Source of the DNA: Panorpa germanica
Taxonomy: Eukaryota > Arthropoda > Insecta > Mecoptera > Panorpidae
Reading direction: 5' to 3'
NCBI GenBank assembly: GCA_963678705.1
Contig: OY783208.1
Span: 62,001-126,000, forward strand
DNA length: 64,000 nucleotides
Shown: piece by piece, positions 1 through 12,255 of the stretch
Numbering within the stretch: the first letter of the stretch is position 1
How the letters are laid out: each line of letters begins with the position of its first letter
Program-made: the position numbers and the translations under genes
Notes under the pieces: generated by a model
Databases searched by the model: none
What the model saw: only the letters and a program-made list of their open reading frames with translations
What the model was told of the DNA's origin: nothing

Positions 1-754
1 TCTTTCTTTTTCCAACATCATTCATTAAGTATTTCTGTTTCTTTCCCACATGGATATATTTTTCTTAAGTTCACTTTCATCTCATTTATTCCAAAGTGAG
101 AGAGAAACGAGATGCGGTTAGACAAGTAAAACATATTTTTCACCGTTACACTTGTATACTTGTATAGTATTTCGTTCAGTACAGTATGTTTAAAGTATAT
201 GCTATCCTTTTTCAACAAATATTTCTTTAATGGTAATAGACAGACGCTATCTCCCTCAATCCCCGAATATAATGTATATAAACGAAGATAGTATCTAGCG
301 ATGGTAAGACAGAGGTTTTAAACCTAACGCAGACCTGCCGATCGTGGATTTTTGAATCACCAAAACAATGTAAAAAACTAATATAACGAGTATTGTTGAA
401 GATGAATAATATTCATTAAAAAAATCACGATCCGTACTAAAGATTACATCTATTTATTTCTTCATTTAAATATTTATATTTTACAGACTCTAAAAAGTAG
501 AATTCCATTAAGTTTTATACCCCTGCCATCCCTGCTAGTTTCAAGTTTATAACTCCGGTCATAAATCATAAACTGGAGTCGCTTTTAATTCAGCAGTGAA
601 CCGTCGTTGCGATCTCTGTAGGTCATAAAAAGGGCCTTTCCTATGAACGACTGAATAGAAAACGAACACGTTCCAGACAAAAAACTCTTGATATGTAATA
701 GAAATTAAGTAGAATTTACTCCAAAATGTTTACTGGGATGTTAATATTTTCCAG
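1..754. other. AT-rich non-coding DNA upstream of the visible FAR-1 exons
   Basis: I see no coding exon here. The preceding FAR-1 exon (about 255 nt, encoding the stretch between the reductase domain and the sterile domain) was looked for and not found, so the FAR-1 intron extends beyond the left edge of the window or the gene is truncated. A dispersed repeat (572-738) occupies the last part, immediately before the FAR-1 splice acceptor. Confidence 0.5.
572..738 (+). repeat. Dispersed repeat shared with 54165-54330 (inverted)
   Basis: This segment reads almost base for base as the reverse complement of 54165-54330. Both copies contain the same run from the GTCGCTTTTAATTC-like start through AAAAGGGCCTTTCC to AATGTTTACTGGG. 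One copy abuts the FAR-1 terminal exon acceptor and the other lies upstream of FAR-4. The type is unknown; it could be a transposon fragment or an old segmental duplication between FAR loci. Confidence 0.75.
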
Positions 755-1175
755 GATGCTGGACATTTACAAAAGGGTGCATAAGTTGGTTGATGTACTT
801 AAATTTTTTACGACAAATTCTTTTAATTTCAAAAATGAAAATGTGCGTCATTTGTGGACAAAATTGAGCGCCCATGATAAGCAGGACTTTCCGTTTGATA
901 TGAGGAGCCTTAATTGGGATGAATACTTTCAAAATTACTTTGTAGGGATTCGTCAGTATGTCCTCCATGATCCCCTGTCAACTTTACCCGAAGCTATACG
1001 AAGATTTCGAAAGTGAGTTTTGCAATAACGGTAATGATAAATTAATTAATTTATTAATTATTTATAATTTTTCAGATTCTATTTATTACACCTACTACTT
1101 AAGGCAGCTTTCTATATCTTCTTGTTAAGGGTGCTTTGGGAAATTATAGCTATTTTATATTCTAATTTATTATAG
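755..1175 (+). CDS. Fatty acyl-CoA reductase, 3' end only (FAR-1; last two exons)
   Basis: Exons are 755-1012 (258 nt) and 1076-1175 (stop TAG 1173-1175), joined by a GTGAGT...TTTTTCAG intron. They encode the C-terminal sterile (FAR_C) domain: a MLDIYKRVHK start, then NVRHLWTKLSAHDKQ, FDMRSLNWDEYF and LHDPLSTLPEAIRRF. A hydrophobic tail follows (FYLLHLLLKAAFYIFLLRVL), as expected for the membrane anchor of FARs. The 258-nt exon has exactly the length and phase of FAR-2 exon 8 and equals the sum of exons 9 and 10 of FAR-3/4/5, so FAR-1 belongs to the FAR-2 structural type. The Rossmann and catalytic exons are missing from this window; they lie upstream or are lost. An AATAAA follows at 1202-1207. 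Family certain; intact gene versus remnant undecided. Confidence 0.85.
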
Positions 1176-2053
1176 TTTTATTTTGTATGATACATTATAA
1201 AAATAAATTGTATAGAAATTAATATCTGTCTAAGTGTTTGCCTGTTGATTAAGCGTTTAAATAATTTGATTTGTTATTTATAATGATTATATTATTTAAA
1301 ATGTGAATTTTTCATAGTTGTCACGATCATTGCTTAACTGTCTTAAATCATACATACATGTAGCATGACAACAACCTTAATAAAGTTAAGAAGAAAATAG
1401 AAATGATATATCAAAAAAATATTTAATTGTACGTAAAAACCAAAAATTGTTTGTGGAGAAGAATAAAAAGAATTAATTATTTCTTAATGCAGTTGTTTAC
1501 TAAAAACTCAAAGCAGGAATGCAACAAAGAAAAAACAAAAATTAATTATTGTAGTATAAGTAGTATTTCTTATTTTCAAGACAAAAATACAAATATGTTG
1601 AGAGTTTTAACAAAAAAGTTAAAGAGAAAAATAGATGTAAAGGTGCGGTTATACTTGTTTACTTTGGCTGAGTGTGACGTCACGCTATTCGATGCTATTG
1701 GTTTTATATAACAATTACAAAGTGTGACAAGATGTGACAAGGAGGTGGTTTAAAAAACCGTGAAAATCTCTAAAGGAGATGCTTACGATTGTGTGTGTGC
1801 TATAAAACTGAAATTAAAATTTTAAATAGCTATATCTCACCTATATCATGACCTATATTTCTCACAAATTAAAAATTGATGCGATTTTCTTAACTGAGGT
1901 TTAACAACAACGATTTGGCGTTATATATATGAGGTACACCGCTGCCTGTTTAGCTTTTATGACTACCCATGAAATGTCTATTTTATCGGCTACAAATAGC
2001 GAAACCACTCCACCTGTCGGAATACAAATGAAGATAGAGTTAATGCAAACTAT
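1176..2053. other. Gene-free AT-rich DNA after FAR-1
   Basis: Contains the likely FAR-1 polyadenylation signal (AATAAA, 1202-1207). An open frame at 1427-1711 is lysine/asparagine-rich, has no recognisable domain and is best regarded as chance. A faint trace of the tRNA-SINE body (TACACCGCTGCCT) is visible near 1933-1960. Nothing else was recognised. Confidence 0.5.
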
Positions 2054-2632
2054 AATGGGTTTGTGTCCTATGTCTTAATTTCTATAAAAGTGTACTACAT
2101 ATTGATAAAGTGGGTTACTAGAACTCCTTATATGTTAGGAGATATTAACAATTAAAAAAGTCATTTTGTCTCTTTAATTATTATAGGGATTCAACGTTGT
2201 ACACATTCCAAGTGCATGTGACATCACAACCGCTGTCAACCTTACAGCTCATAAATCTCTGCTATATGTATTTATATATCAAAATATCAAATATTATTTA
2301 CAGCTATTTCAAGGAACAATCAAATTTCAATATTATGTCTGCTGGCAGGGTTAAATAAAATAAAAACTTATTATTCTTTGATTTGACTTGATTATTTGAC
2401 TACCAACAACTACAAAACTTTACCACAGCACTGACCTACTCAACAAATAACTGACGTTAAAATGCATTTCACGTCATACAAATATGGCCGACATGTCTAG
2501 CGCTAAAACTACAATTTAAATTTTTAATTGCTATATCTCCGTTAACATTTAGATATTTAATAAAATTTATTTACATCAATTTCAATCAACAATTGAAAAA
2601 TCGACCACTAAAAAATGAGGACATAAGCCCAT
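2054..2632 (+). mobile_element. MITE family A, copy 1
   Basis: A non-autonomous element of about 580 bp bounded by inverted termini: ATGGGTTTGTGTCC at the left and GGACATAAGCCCAT at the right. The interior is shared with nine other copies in this window (conserved blocks: GATTCAACGTTGTACACATT, ACAGCTATTTCAAGGAACAA, TAGCGCTAAAACTACAATT). No transposase is encoded. Flanks do not show a convincing target-site duplication. Confidence 0.8.
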
Positions 2633-3289
2633 TAAAGTGCAATAGTGATAGAAACGTCACAAAACAAGACACTTAATCAAATTGTTTACTATATAACATA
2701 AATTTTACCTATTTTTTATGCTGGTTTTATGACCTTAGTGCGAATTCGGTGTTTTTTAAAGGTGAAGATCAACTGGCTGGCCGGCTGAAAAGTTCCACTG
2801 ATTCATCTATTACCGGGATGGGACGCGATGGGAGGGGATTCAAGGATTTACGTTTCACGTGATGCGCATGCGCGCATGTTGACTACTAATTGCGTGAACC
2901 TGACGTTAATTTATGAGGCGTACGTTGAGCGCACCGCCGTCGTGAATTACCCATCATGCAATGAGCGGAATATTAAGTGATTAAGAAGATTTATGTTTTT
3001 TCCTGTGACATTATATAACCTGCTAAGTTATTTTAGTTTTAAATCTTTTTTCTGGTATGCCCCCTTAAGGAAAACCACTTTTCTAGAGAATTTCATAAAA
3101 TGTAAGTGTACTTAATTTAATAATAAAATTTCAAGCGAGATAATTTTTTTTCCTCCGACCATTAGTTCACGAGTTAATGCGAAATAATGGTCCGATTTGA
3201 AATACGACTTCGTCCTTGGAATGAGCGCAAAATTTTAAGTCCGAAACCGTCAGAAACAGTTTTTTTTAAGATTTACCCGTGACCGTCTA
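2633..3289. other. Gene-free DNA
   Basis: No exon, RNA gene or named repeat recognised. Contains a locally GC-richer stretch (about 2760-2960) with alternating GCATGCGCGCATG. Confidence 0.4.
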
Positions 3290-3430
3290 TCTCTATCTCT
3301 TACCCATCAACACCGCTGCCTAATAAATTTATGATTATGTAGGTACATAATAAATTTAACTTTATAACAAGCAAGCCCAGAAAACATAACTCGGGTTCAG
3401 AAATCGAACCCGAAGTCAGTAGTAGTGAGC
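3290..3430 (-). mobile_element. Degraded tRNA-derived SINE fragment
   Basis: Resembles the intact SINE at 51056-51327. The body motif CACCGCTGCCTAATAA is followed by the degenerate B-box region (ATCGAACCCGAAG, i.e. a minus-strand GGGTTCGAT) and GAGCGTCAAACATCAAT. Poly-A end and target-site duplications are not recognisable. Confidence 0.65.
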
Positions 3431-3469
3431 GTCAAACATCAATAAATTTTTATATAGTTTTAAAAACAT

Positions 3470-3737
3470 AGCTACCGCAACTTGGCAACGTAGTATGCGA
3501 AGTACAACTGGTTGCGTTGCAGTAGACAGTGTTGCCATATTTCTCAACTATGTGATTATATTTTGTGTGTATATTGACTATCCAGTTCATTAGGCAAAGA
3601 TCTAATTTTTTTTAATACAATATTCGCGTTGTGAGCACGGATACAGCTACTTGGCAACGTAGTATGCGAAGTACATACTCTTCATTATTAAACTGATTGC
3701 GTTACAGCAGACAGTGTTGCCGTATTTCTCAACGTGT
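3470..3737 (+). repeat. Direct duplication of about 100 bp
   Basis: Two neighbouring copies (about 3470-3555 and 3645-3737) share ACTTGGCAACGTAGTATGCG, then GACAGTGTTGCC and TATTTCTCAAC...GTGATTATATTT. The second copy has a short extra piece. Function unknown. Confidence 0.75.
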
Positions 3738-3749
3738 GATTATATTTAG

Positions 3750-3884
3750 TCCAGTTTATTATTGAGACAACTCCGAAAAATCGTAAGTCTTAGATAAAAC
3801 GAAAATACAACCAAAGCAATATTAAAAAGCATAATTTGTCAAATACCGCTGAAATATTTCGAGTTGTCTCACTAATGAACTGGA
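3750..3884. mobile_element. Small inverted-repeat MITE
   Basis: About 135 bp with termini TCCAGTTTATTATTGAGACA and the near reverse complement TGTCTCACTAATGAACTGGA. A lone terminus-like stretch (ATCCAGTTCATTAGGCAAAG, near 3582) suggests another damaged copy nearby. Confidence 0.75.
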
Positions 3885-4294
3885 TGATTGATGTGTACGT
3901 AAAATGTAAAATGGTAATGTATTGAGTACAGTCAGCGAAAAAAATAAAATACTCTCTTATATGCAATGTATGTACGTACGTAGAATATTCAAATTTACTT
4001 TTGTCTGTGAATGTAATTAGACAAATATTGTAATTATATAATTTTATTCGTTACAATTATAATTTAATAAGTCCAATAGGTTAAATAAACTAATGCATTT
4101 TATTTTCTATGCATTTATTAATAATCATTTCCGTAGTTCATTTATTTCCTGTATATTGCATAATAGTTACTAAGTTAGAAATACGTAACACGTATTAGAA
4201 ATCGAGTTAGATATTAGATTTCTTGGTATTAAAAACGTTAAACGTAAATCAGAAAATAATTTCATTTATTATACGTACTCATACGCACTGATCA
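3885..4294. other. Gene-free AT-rich DNA
   Basis: No feature recognised other than local AT richness. Confidence 0.4.
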
Positions 4295-4755
4295 ACGAAG
4301 GTAATCCCGAACTTTTACGAGTCGAACCGAAAGAATGACGTCATGTTCAAAAACACATTCCATAAAATAATTGAAATTAATTTGTTAACAAATATTTTAA
4401 ATGAGATTTATTTTGAATCAAGTTCAGACTTGCAAATATTTTGTTGCGTTTTTGAACACCTGATGTAAACAATAAAATCTTGGTACAGTCACACTAGAAT
4501 AGTTCTATTTAAATATGTTTAATCACATACAGCTACCCTGATACCGTGGTCATCCCGAATATTTACGAGATAAACCGAAGGGATGACTTCGTTTTCAAAC
4601 ACACGCCATCACTATAAGCAGTGAATAAAATAATTTTTAAAATATTTTTAAATGAAATTTAATATTTTAAATCAAGTTAAAACTTGCATTTTTGTTTTGT
4701 TTTTAGAAGTAGAAAATGTAAACAATTTAGTTAGGTACACTCAGACTAAACAAAT
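4295..4755 (+). repeat. Diverged tandem duplication, two units of about 210-240 bp
   Basis: Units about 4295-4510 and 4545-4755 share the order: ATCCCGAA-TTTACGAG, ACCGAA(A/G)G(A/G)ATGAC, a TTCAAA-ACACA stretch, AATCAAGTT(C/A)A, ACTTGCA, TGTAAACAAT and a terminal ACTCAGACTA/GTCACACTAG segment. Many substitutions show the duplication is old. Confidence 0.65.
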
Positions 4756-5629
4756 TCAATTTAAAAAATAATAAAATCTTTAAAGAAATATTTATAAATT
4801 TTATTTCGATGTACTTTAAAAAATAAGTGATAATATTTTGTACACTGGCTTCAAATAAATTGGTTGACCGATCTTGCTCATATTTAGCATAGTAGTACCA
4901 ACTTACGTTAAATTTTTTTTTATAAAATAAATAGTCAGACTGCAAAATCTCGTTAATTTTTGAACACACAAGGATGAAACATTTTTAGGCACAAATTTAG
5001 ATTAGAGGTGACGTCTAAAAACTTGTTACTTCCCTCCTTACTTCTCCCCCTCCCCCTCCCCCCCTGCACGTCTTGTTACACTTTAATTAATTAATTAATC
5101 CCTTGATAGCACAAAACATTCTAGCAACAAAAAAATTCTTTAAACAGACTTGATGTGGCAGACAAAATCATTTTAAGACAGTAGTGTCCTCACTAAAAGA
5201 TTTAACAAGGTAATAACTGATATTTAAATTAGTTCCGGTCAACGCCGGGTATATTTACTATTGCTTGTATACGTAATAATAACAAATAAGTATTGAAACA
5301 GGAAATGGAGCAGGAAAAAACTTGTTGAGAAAGTATGAAATGGATGTGACGTAACACTGCTTGGCGCACACTATAGACCACACATTACACAGATCAAAAT
5401 GTTAGAGTGGTCGCACACTGGAGCCACGACTGTCTTAAGATAAAATTGTGAAGAAAAACACTTTTTGAAAACTGCTTTTATTTTGGAACATACTACTTGT
5501 GACGTCGATTTTTTTAGTAGGGTTATTAGAGTTGTTTCACATTGTCACATTTTATCATGAGATGAACATTCTTGTTTAATGTTTATGAATATACAAATTT
5601 GCTCATTTATTTCATTCTATTCGATCTGC
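4756..5629. other. Gene-free DNA with a pyrimidine tract and TTAA microsatellite
   Basis: A strongly pyrimidine-rich strand (about 5031-5066, mostly C and T) is followed by a short TAAT tandem run (about 5082-5099). No gene seen; the open frame at 4727-4969 on the minus strand has no recognisable content. Confidence 0.45.
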
Positions 5630-6060
5630 TACAGTCCACTATAAATTTGTTAAATGTTGTTTTGGGGTACCCCCGTTGACATAGCCACCATTAAAAATTA
5701 ACAGTTCGTTCAAAAATATGCTAATATTTCTATATCGCGATTTATGTTTTTGAATATCAAAAAGTTAACGGAAAAAAAGCTATTAAATTAGAATTCTGGT
5801 TTTACCGTTTATATTTTGGTCATATTTTTAATCGATAATAATTAATCGATTTTATTTAATATTCGTAATATCTCAGCTTTATTAGTTGCTCGAGATAGCT
5901 GTAAATAGTAATTGATTTTAATTTGTGTTGTGAACAATATCTTAAATTCTAGAAATGTATATTACGTGTACTGATAAAGTTACCTATCAGGATTTCAAAT
6001 GTGATTTGTTTTAAATAGTCGTTTAATGAACCAGGATAATTTTATTTATATTATTTAAAT
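5630..6060 (+). repeat. Family C-related degraded transposon fragment
   Basis: Shares CAGTCCACTATAAATTTGTT, TTCTAGAAATGTATATTAC, ACTGATAAAGTTACCTATCA and TCAAATGTGATTTGTTTTAA with 34040-34385 and with the ends of the family C copy near 47100-47250. Coding content absent. Confidence 0.65.
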
Positions 6061-6519
6061 ATTTTATTTAAGTGAAGTGAAACCTTATAAACATTTAAAA
6101 TAAAACAAATGATCAAGGTCACTTTATTTTTATATCAAAATAAATAATTATTTCTGCAAGTTCATTACCAACACAAAAGAAAAAAATATAAAAAAAAAAC
6201 TTAATAAAAAAATATGAGCGACGTTTGTAAGAAATCCAACAGCTTGAAGATGAATAAAATAAATATTGTTATATGATTAATTGATTGCGTAATTAGAAAT
6301 ACTTGAATTCTAATGTTTTTTTATTATTTGTTATTTCTATTATTCAAGTACACAATATGAAACCCGGATATCAAAATTATGCCATTGAACTTTTGCACCT
6401 GTTTTTTGTCTTAAGGTGACGTAGTTGTGAAGGTAGTGCCTTCAAAATAAGGCTAAGAACTAATTAGACCTCTTGGATGCCCTTAACTGAAAATTTAAAG
6501 CCCTGAACCGATAATATTT

Positions 6520-6985
6520 TATGACGTCACTATTACTACATGATAAAATAACATTTAAAGAATACTTTGTGAAATTTTCATAAATAAATATCAAGAAATG
6601 AGCCATTGACAGCGAATCTCCGGTGACGTCACAAAAAAGTAACTCATAACTCATCACTGGATTATTTGAAATCAGAAAACCAAAATGATTTCATTAGTTG
6701 ATAAGTTTCTGCAGGACACCCTGTTAAGTAACTCGACAGCGTTACCTCGGCATTTATGTAAAGAAAAAGTGTGCAAAATTTCATTGCGGATCGGTGCAGT
6801 AGATTTTGAGCTAGACTCTGAAAAAGCTAAGTGTGAGAAAAACGCGTTTAAAAGTTTCAAAGAAAGACGAAACCAGACCAGAGAGGTGAAGACTTAAAAC
6901 TCTATATCTCCGACAGTTTTACTCCAATCGATTTCAAATTTTCACACAATAAACTTAATATGTTGTACATTAATATAAATAAATT
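6520..6985 (+). mobile_element. Repeat family B, copy 1 (carries a 70-aa open frame)
   Basis: Near-identical to 10735-11220 (opposite strand) and 53003-53475. Conserved order: GACGTCAC, a TACATGATAAAATAACATTT block, CCGGTGACGTCAC, then an open frame (6685-6897, 70 aa beginning MISLVDKFLQDT), and ATATCTCCGACAGTTTTACT. I do not recognise the peptide. The element type is unknown; it may be the remnant of a longer transposon. Confidence 0.75.
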
Positions 6986-8113
6986 TAAGAAAACATAGCA
7001 CATCATTAAATGAGCCCCGCCTACTTTTGAATATTTAATGACAAAAGTATCACGTAAAAAAAATTCGCACAAATTATTTTTGGTAACAAACAAAACACAC
7101 ATTGTGTGTGTGTACAAACAAACTCTAATAAACTAACAACTTGTTACTAACATATTAGACAAACAATCATTTGATGCTAGCAAATATTTTGCAAGCTTAT
7201 ATAACGCTAATGTGACGTTTGCATATTTACCTAAATATAATCTTGAAAATTTAAATATATATATTTATTTTTGCGTTTATACGTAGAAAAAGTTTCAATA
7301 CTCAGGCGGTACCAAATTATTAACATACGAACCCTAGCCGACCTATGTTGAAACGCTAACCGATGTTTTGTGATATAACAATGCTCATTTTTTTACAGCT
7401 CTTTTGAAAAACTTAGAATCATTCATTGAAAATATGACAAATATTGTCGTGTAAAGAAAATTACAGCAAGATATTTAACGTCTATTTGGCGATGTGTCTG
7501 AGTGCACCACCACCCGCAATGCAGCATTTCTTCTACTGTTTAACAATATTCAATTATGCAACAATTTATTCAAATTTAGTTATTTGTGCGTTTTAATTTT
7601 AACCTTGTATTTTTTACCGGATCAATAATTATTCAAACAAATTTTTTTCTTTAAAATTAATCGCATGTTTTGCTTTGGTAGATAATTTTATTTTTTGTCG
7701 AAATGGTATTACCCGTTTGAATATCGGAAAGCCTTGGTGCGATAATCCGACATTGCCTAAATTTGCCTGCTTTTGAAGGCTTAATTACAGACACTCTAGC
7801 ATCTAATTAGTAATTAACATACCGACTGATATCAAAAAACATTTAGTTTTAACGTTATGCAAAGATTTTATCAGTGGCGTAGTTACGCAAGGGCTAATCA
7901 CGCGTGGGGGCTCTGGGATAATTAAATTGAGAACTGTGTATAAAATAATGTTGCAACAGCTGTTGTCCAAAAGTTATTTAGTTGATTAAAAATAACTAAA
8001 GATTATAAAAGAAATGGGATGGCCCAAAAACGAGAATCTAAGGTCCTCCGCACACGAGTCTAGCCGAGCAACAAAAACGAAAAACGAGCCATGTCGAGCC
8101 GTGTTTCGTATCA
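6986..8113. other. Gene-free AT-rich DNA
   Basis: No exon recognised. A short TG/CA microsatellite lies at about 7096-7113. A CAGTGGCGTAG stretch near 7873 looks like a transposon terminus without a visible partner. Confidence 0.4.
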
Positions 8114-8580
8114 AAGGGATTCAACGTTGTACACATTCCAAATGCATGTGACATCACAACCGCTACCAACCTTACAGCTCATAAATCTCTGCTATATGTA
8201 TTTATATATCAAAATATCAAATATTATTTACAGCTATTTCAAGAAACAATCAAATTTCAATATTATGTCTGCCTTAACAGGGTTAAATAAAATAAAAACT
8301 TATTATTCTTTGACTTGACTTGATTATTTGACTACCAACAGCTACAAAACATTACCACAACACTGACCTACTCAACAAATAACTGACGTTAAAATGCATT
8401 TCACGTCATACAAATATGTCCGACCATTTCTAGCGCTAAAACTACAATTCAAACTTTTAATTGCTATATCTCAGTCAATATTTAGATATTTAATAAAATA
8501 GACACGCCAATACACGTTTATTAACATCAATTTCAATCAACAATTGAAAAATCGACCACTCAAAAATGAGGACACAAGCA
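8114..8580 (+). mobile_element. MITE family A, copy 2 (5'-truncated)
   Basis: Begins inside the element at AAAGGGATTCAACG and runs to the GAGGACACAAGC right end, lacking the left ~110 bp and the last few bases. The open frame at 8091-8318 lies in this repeat and recurs in copies at 12509-12700, 34540-34731 and 36160-36396, so it is repeat sequence and not a host gene. Confidence 0.8.
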
Positions 8581-8852
8581 ACTTCTGATAAAAATTAAAT
8601 AACGTGAATCGAGTATACTTTTCTTTTGACCTTTATTGTCAGTAATGAACTAGCTCCATTTAAATGCATTGTCATCAAAAGTAATCACAAAACTAGGAAG
8701 TGAATTTACTTTCTGGATGAACTCCTGGAGGTGCATACAACTTTATAACTGACTGTCACTTGGAATTAAGAAACTGTAATCTTTGACATAGTTCCTTTTA
8801 GCATAAGGCCACAGAAATGTTAGTACAATGTAAATATAATGTAACTAATAGA

Positions 8853-9584
8853 TTAAGGAGGTACAGGACGTACCGTCAATGCAAAAAGTTTATCTCTCGG
8901 TAATACGAAATGCAAAATACGAAGTACATGAGGGACGAGCAAATATTGGCACTGTACCTTTGAAAATGAATTTTTCAATTCCCTATTAAACTGCTTGTTA
9001 AAATGATTTTTTATGCATATAATAGTTTAATAAATTAAAAATTACCTATAATTAATATCAAATTTATATTAATTCAAATTAAATATTTTGAAAAAGGAAT
9101 AATAAATTTGGCAACGCTGTAAATTTACGTGTGTTAACGCATGCGTGATTTGGTTCTTTGACAAATAAATTGTTATATTTTATATAACATTTATTCCGAT
9201 TTTGAATTTCCCGCTCAAATTGGCATTTGCAACGTTGCCGGCTTATAACCTACATTTACTGTTTCTTAAAGGTTTTATTTAAATATTTTCGTAAATAGGT
9301 ATCCTTTTGATAATTTTCTTTTTGCAATAGTTACAGAAAAGATTCTTTTATATACACCTAGTTTTTGAAAGCCGTGTCACCATTTTTTTATAGTTAAAAG
9401 TTATATTATGTGGTGAAATTGAGCTAAAAATTATGATTTGTATGGAAAATGACTATTTTTAATCATGTATAAAAAGAAAACTATGAACCCTAGGTCTCTA
9501 AAATTTTGAGACAGCATGTATTTTAACTATTTCCAAATTTCACAACGTTTTCATCATTTACGTTAACGTCCTGTACCTCCTTAA
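8853..9584 (+). mobile_element. TTAA-flanked inverted-repeat element, copy 1
   Basis: Bounded by TTAA on both sides, with termini GGAGGTACAGGACGT and ACGTCCTGTACCTCC in inverted orientation, about 730 bp long. A second copy in opposite orientation is at 48366-49123. TTAA target duplication is typical of piggyBac-superfamily transposons (established knowledge), but the termini are not the usual CCCT type and no transposase is present, so the superfamily is only suggested. Confidence 0.85.
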
Positions 9585-10734
9585 CAACAACAATATAATG
9601 CATTTTTTAGATGCAAACTTATTTGCATTTGCATTCAAAAACATCGTTATATAGGATGACATTTCAAAAGTGCATGCAATAAAAACATATATGTGACATA
9701 AAAACTATACGACAAATAGTATAAATTCTATATAAACTATTAAATACAAATTATTGGTTTTCATTTTTATTACAATGTAAAACCAACAAAATGCATTTTT
9801 TAATGTCCAACAAAGTGTAAACCTGATTGTTTGGAGTGTATAATAGTTGACGACAATAACAATTAAATATATTACAGTAATTTGCATTTAATTAACAATA
9901 ATATAAACATTAAGAAAGTATAAATTCTTACCTTTATAACAGCAACAAGTTTGAGTACGTCAACATAACCTAAAAAAAAAACACAACACTTTTTTTTAAT
10001 CAAGTAACAAAAAGTAACCAAAAGTGAATAACTAATTAATAAACAAACACTACACTGTCTTTAGGATATAAATAAGATATTATCACTAATTAATATAATT
10101 AGTTATTTAATTTAATAACATATTATATTAAACAAATGTTTCGTTGATTCTTTGATGAGTATACAACAAAAAAACACAAATAAATTCACAAGCACAGAGT
10201 AGATCGTTACAAATAATTGTTAGGGATTGATTAATAGTTATAATTAGCAACAAATATATATTTAAACAATTGTAATTAATTAATTAAATTAATAAAACAC
10301 TGAACAACAAGCAAGTGCCTATAGCTAGCTGTCAAAAGGGCTTGAATAAAATTAGTTACATTTTTTTCCGCTAGGCGCCGTTGTGTTGCGGAAAAATATT
10401 TATTTTAAATTACATTGTGTATTTTTAATTACATAAATAAAACTATTAGTAATTATTGCATATAATTATGGAATTGTACATAGCTATGGAAATAAAACCA
10501 TGAAAGCCTCAAGGCCGTGGACTATATCATTAGAAATACAACTTCTATATTTAAATTCCATTGACTATGTATTTGAAAACAATTTGACAGCTAAATCAAT
10601 GATGGTAATACAGGGATCTATCTGAATTATATTACCGACATATTTATATTTGATTTGGTTGTTGAAATTATATTTTTTTATTAATATGTATCTTTAATAA
10701 TAATAAGTTATCTTAAGGGGTCTTAAGGGGAAGG
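9585..10734. other. Gene-free, very AT-rich DNA
   Basis: Long runs of TTAATTAA-type sequence (for example 10085-10300). The minus-strand open frame at 9705-9887 is hydrophobic but has no recognisable family. Nothing else seen. Confidence 0.4.
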
Positions 10735-11220
10735 GATGAATGTACAACGTATTAAGTTAATTGTTTGAAAATTTGAAGTCGATTGGAGTAAAACTGTCGG
10801 AGATATAGAGTTTTAAGTCTTCACCTCTCTGGTCTGGTTTCGTCTTTCTTTGAAACTTTTAAACGCGTTTTTCTCATACTTAGCTTTTTCAGAGTCTAGC
10901 TCAAAATCTACTGCACCGATCCGCAATGAAATTTTGCACACTCTTTCTTTACATAAATGCCGAGGTAACGCTGTCGAGTTACTTAACAGGGTGTCCTGCA
11001 GAAACTTATCAACTAATGAAATCATTTTGGTTTTTTTGATTTCAAATAATCCAGTGATGAGTTATGAGTTACTTTTTTTGTGACGTCACCGGAGATTCGC
11101 TGTCAATGGCTCATTTCTTGATATTTATTTATGAAAATTTCACAAAGTATTCTTTAAATGTTATTTTATCATGTAGTAATTATAGAAATAATTATATATT
11201 AACTGTGTCGTCAGAAAATA
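10735..11220 (-). mobile_element. Repeat family B, copy 2
   Basis: Reverse-oriented copy of 6520-6985, with the same 70-aa open frame intact (10813-11025 on the minus strand; two visible residue changes, K to R and C to Y). Preservation of the frame in two separate copies is notable. Confidence 0.75.
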
Positions 11221-11869
11221 TTATCGAAAATATGCTTCTCTTTTATCGTTTTGACCTTAAATATGAGAAAGGGTCATTAAAAGGGACATTTTTGGGCTAA
11301 TTTAGGTAATTTTAGGTCTGCGTTTGTCATTCCCAAGTTGCATTTACATTTAGCAGTAGTTTTGATCGATGGAGACGACCAAGCGATTATTTGCGATTGG
11401 CTAGAAACATGATTTTTGCAATCCAGTGGTGGGGGGAACTGGCGGGGTTCGCATGGTAATGCCAAGACTGGTTTTAAATACTGCTGTTAGTCTTTAATTT
11501 ATTATTCATCTAAATAGAACATTAGAAAGATATCGATCGACCAAGTACAATAATTATGGAATAAAAGTAATTTTAATATTTCAATAGTTGATTGAATTTA
11601 ATTGTTTTATTATTTCAAAAACCAAGTGCATCCAAAGTGAATCAAAATTTATGAAAAATTTAGTGATTAATTATTTGTGATTTTTAATTTTAAGGTAAAT
11701 GTATTTTTTTATATAAAACTAGCGAAAATACTTTTTCAAAAAAATTAACATCAGTCTTTACCATTAATATTTCATATCAGAGCCGAGTTTAGGGGTTCAG
11801 GTACTTCGAATTAATTTAATTAATGGGCTTACATTTCATCAGAACTAAGTACATTCTATCCAGTGCGAA
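11221..11869. other. Gene-free DNA
   Basis: No exon or named repeat recognised. Confidence 0.4.
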
Positions 11870-12230
11870 TTCATCTTACACTCCATTAAATTCGGAGTAA
11901 ATTTGCTTTAGTCAAATATAAATCTATTAAAGATTGCTTTAGGGTCCCCCCGTTAAAAATTCCCACACTTTTCTACACAAGAATATATGCAAATATCTGA
12001 ATCCGCATTTTAACATTTTTAATTTTAAATGTCAAAAAAAAAAACGAAGAAAAAACTAATAAAATTAGAATTCTTGTTTTACCGTTTTTATTTTGGTCAT
12101 ATTGGTGACATCATTATCTGTTTTATATAATAATTAATCGATTTTATTTAACCGTCGTAAATCAAAGCCTAATTAATTGCTCGAGATAGCTGTAAATAGT
12201 AATTGATGTTTTAGAAAAGACATACGAATC
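11870..12230 (+). repeat. Family C-related degraded transposon fragment
   Basis: Shares ATCCAGTGCGAATTC, TTAAAGATTGCTTTAGGG, ACCGTTTTTATTTTGGTCAT and GCTCGAGATAGCTGTAAATA with fragments at 5630-6060, 34040-34385 and 46370-46470. No coding capacity. Confidence 0.55.
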
Positions 12231-12255
12231 TAAATTCGTACTCTTAAAAACAGAA

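Noticed and set aside
1427..1711. 94-aa open frame
   Set aside because: Low-complexity lysine/asparagine-rich product of AT-rich DNA, no domain, no splice or promoter support.
8091..8318. 75-aa open frame recurring at 12509, 34540 and 36160
   Set aside because: It lies wholly in MITE family A; recurrence is due to the repeat, and copies contain substitutions and frame changes.
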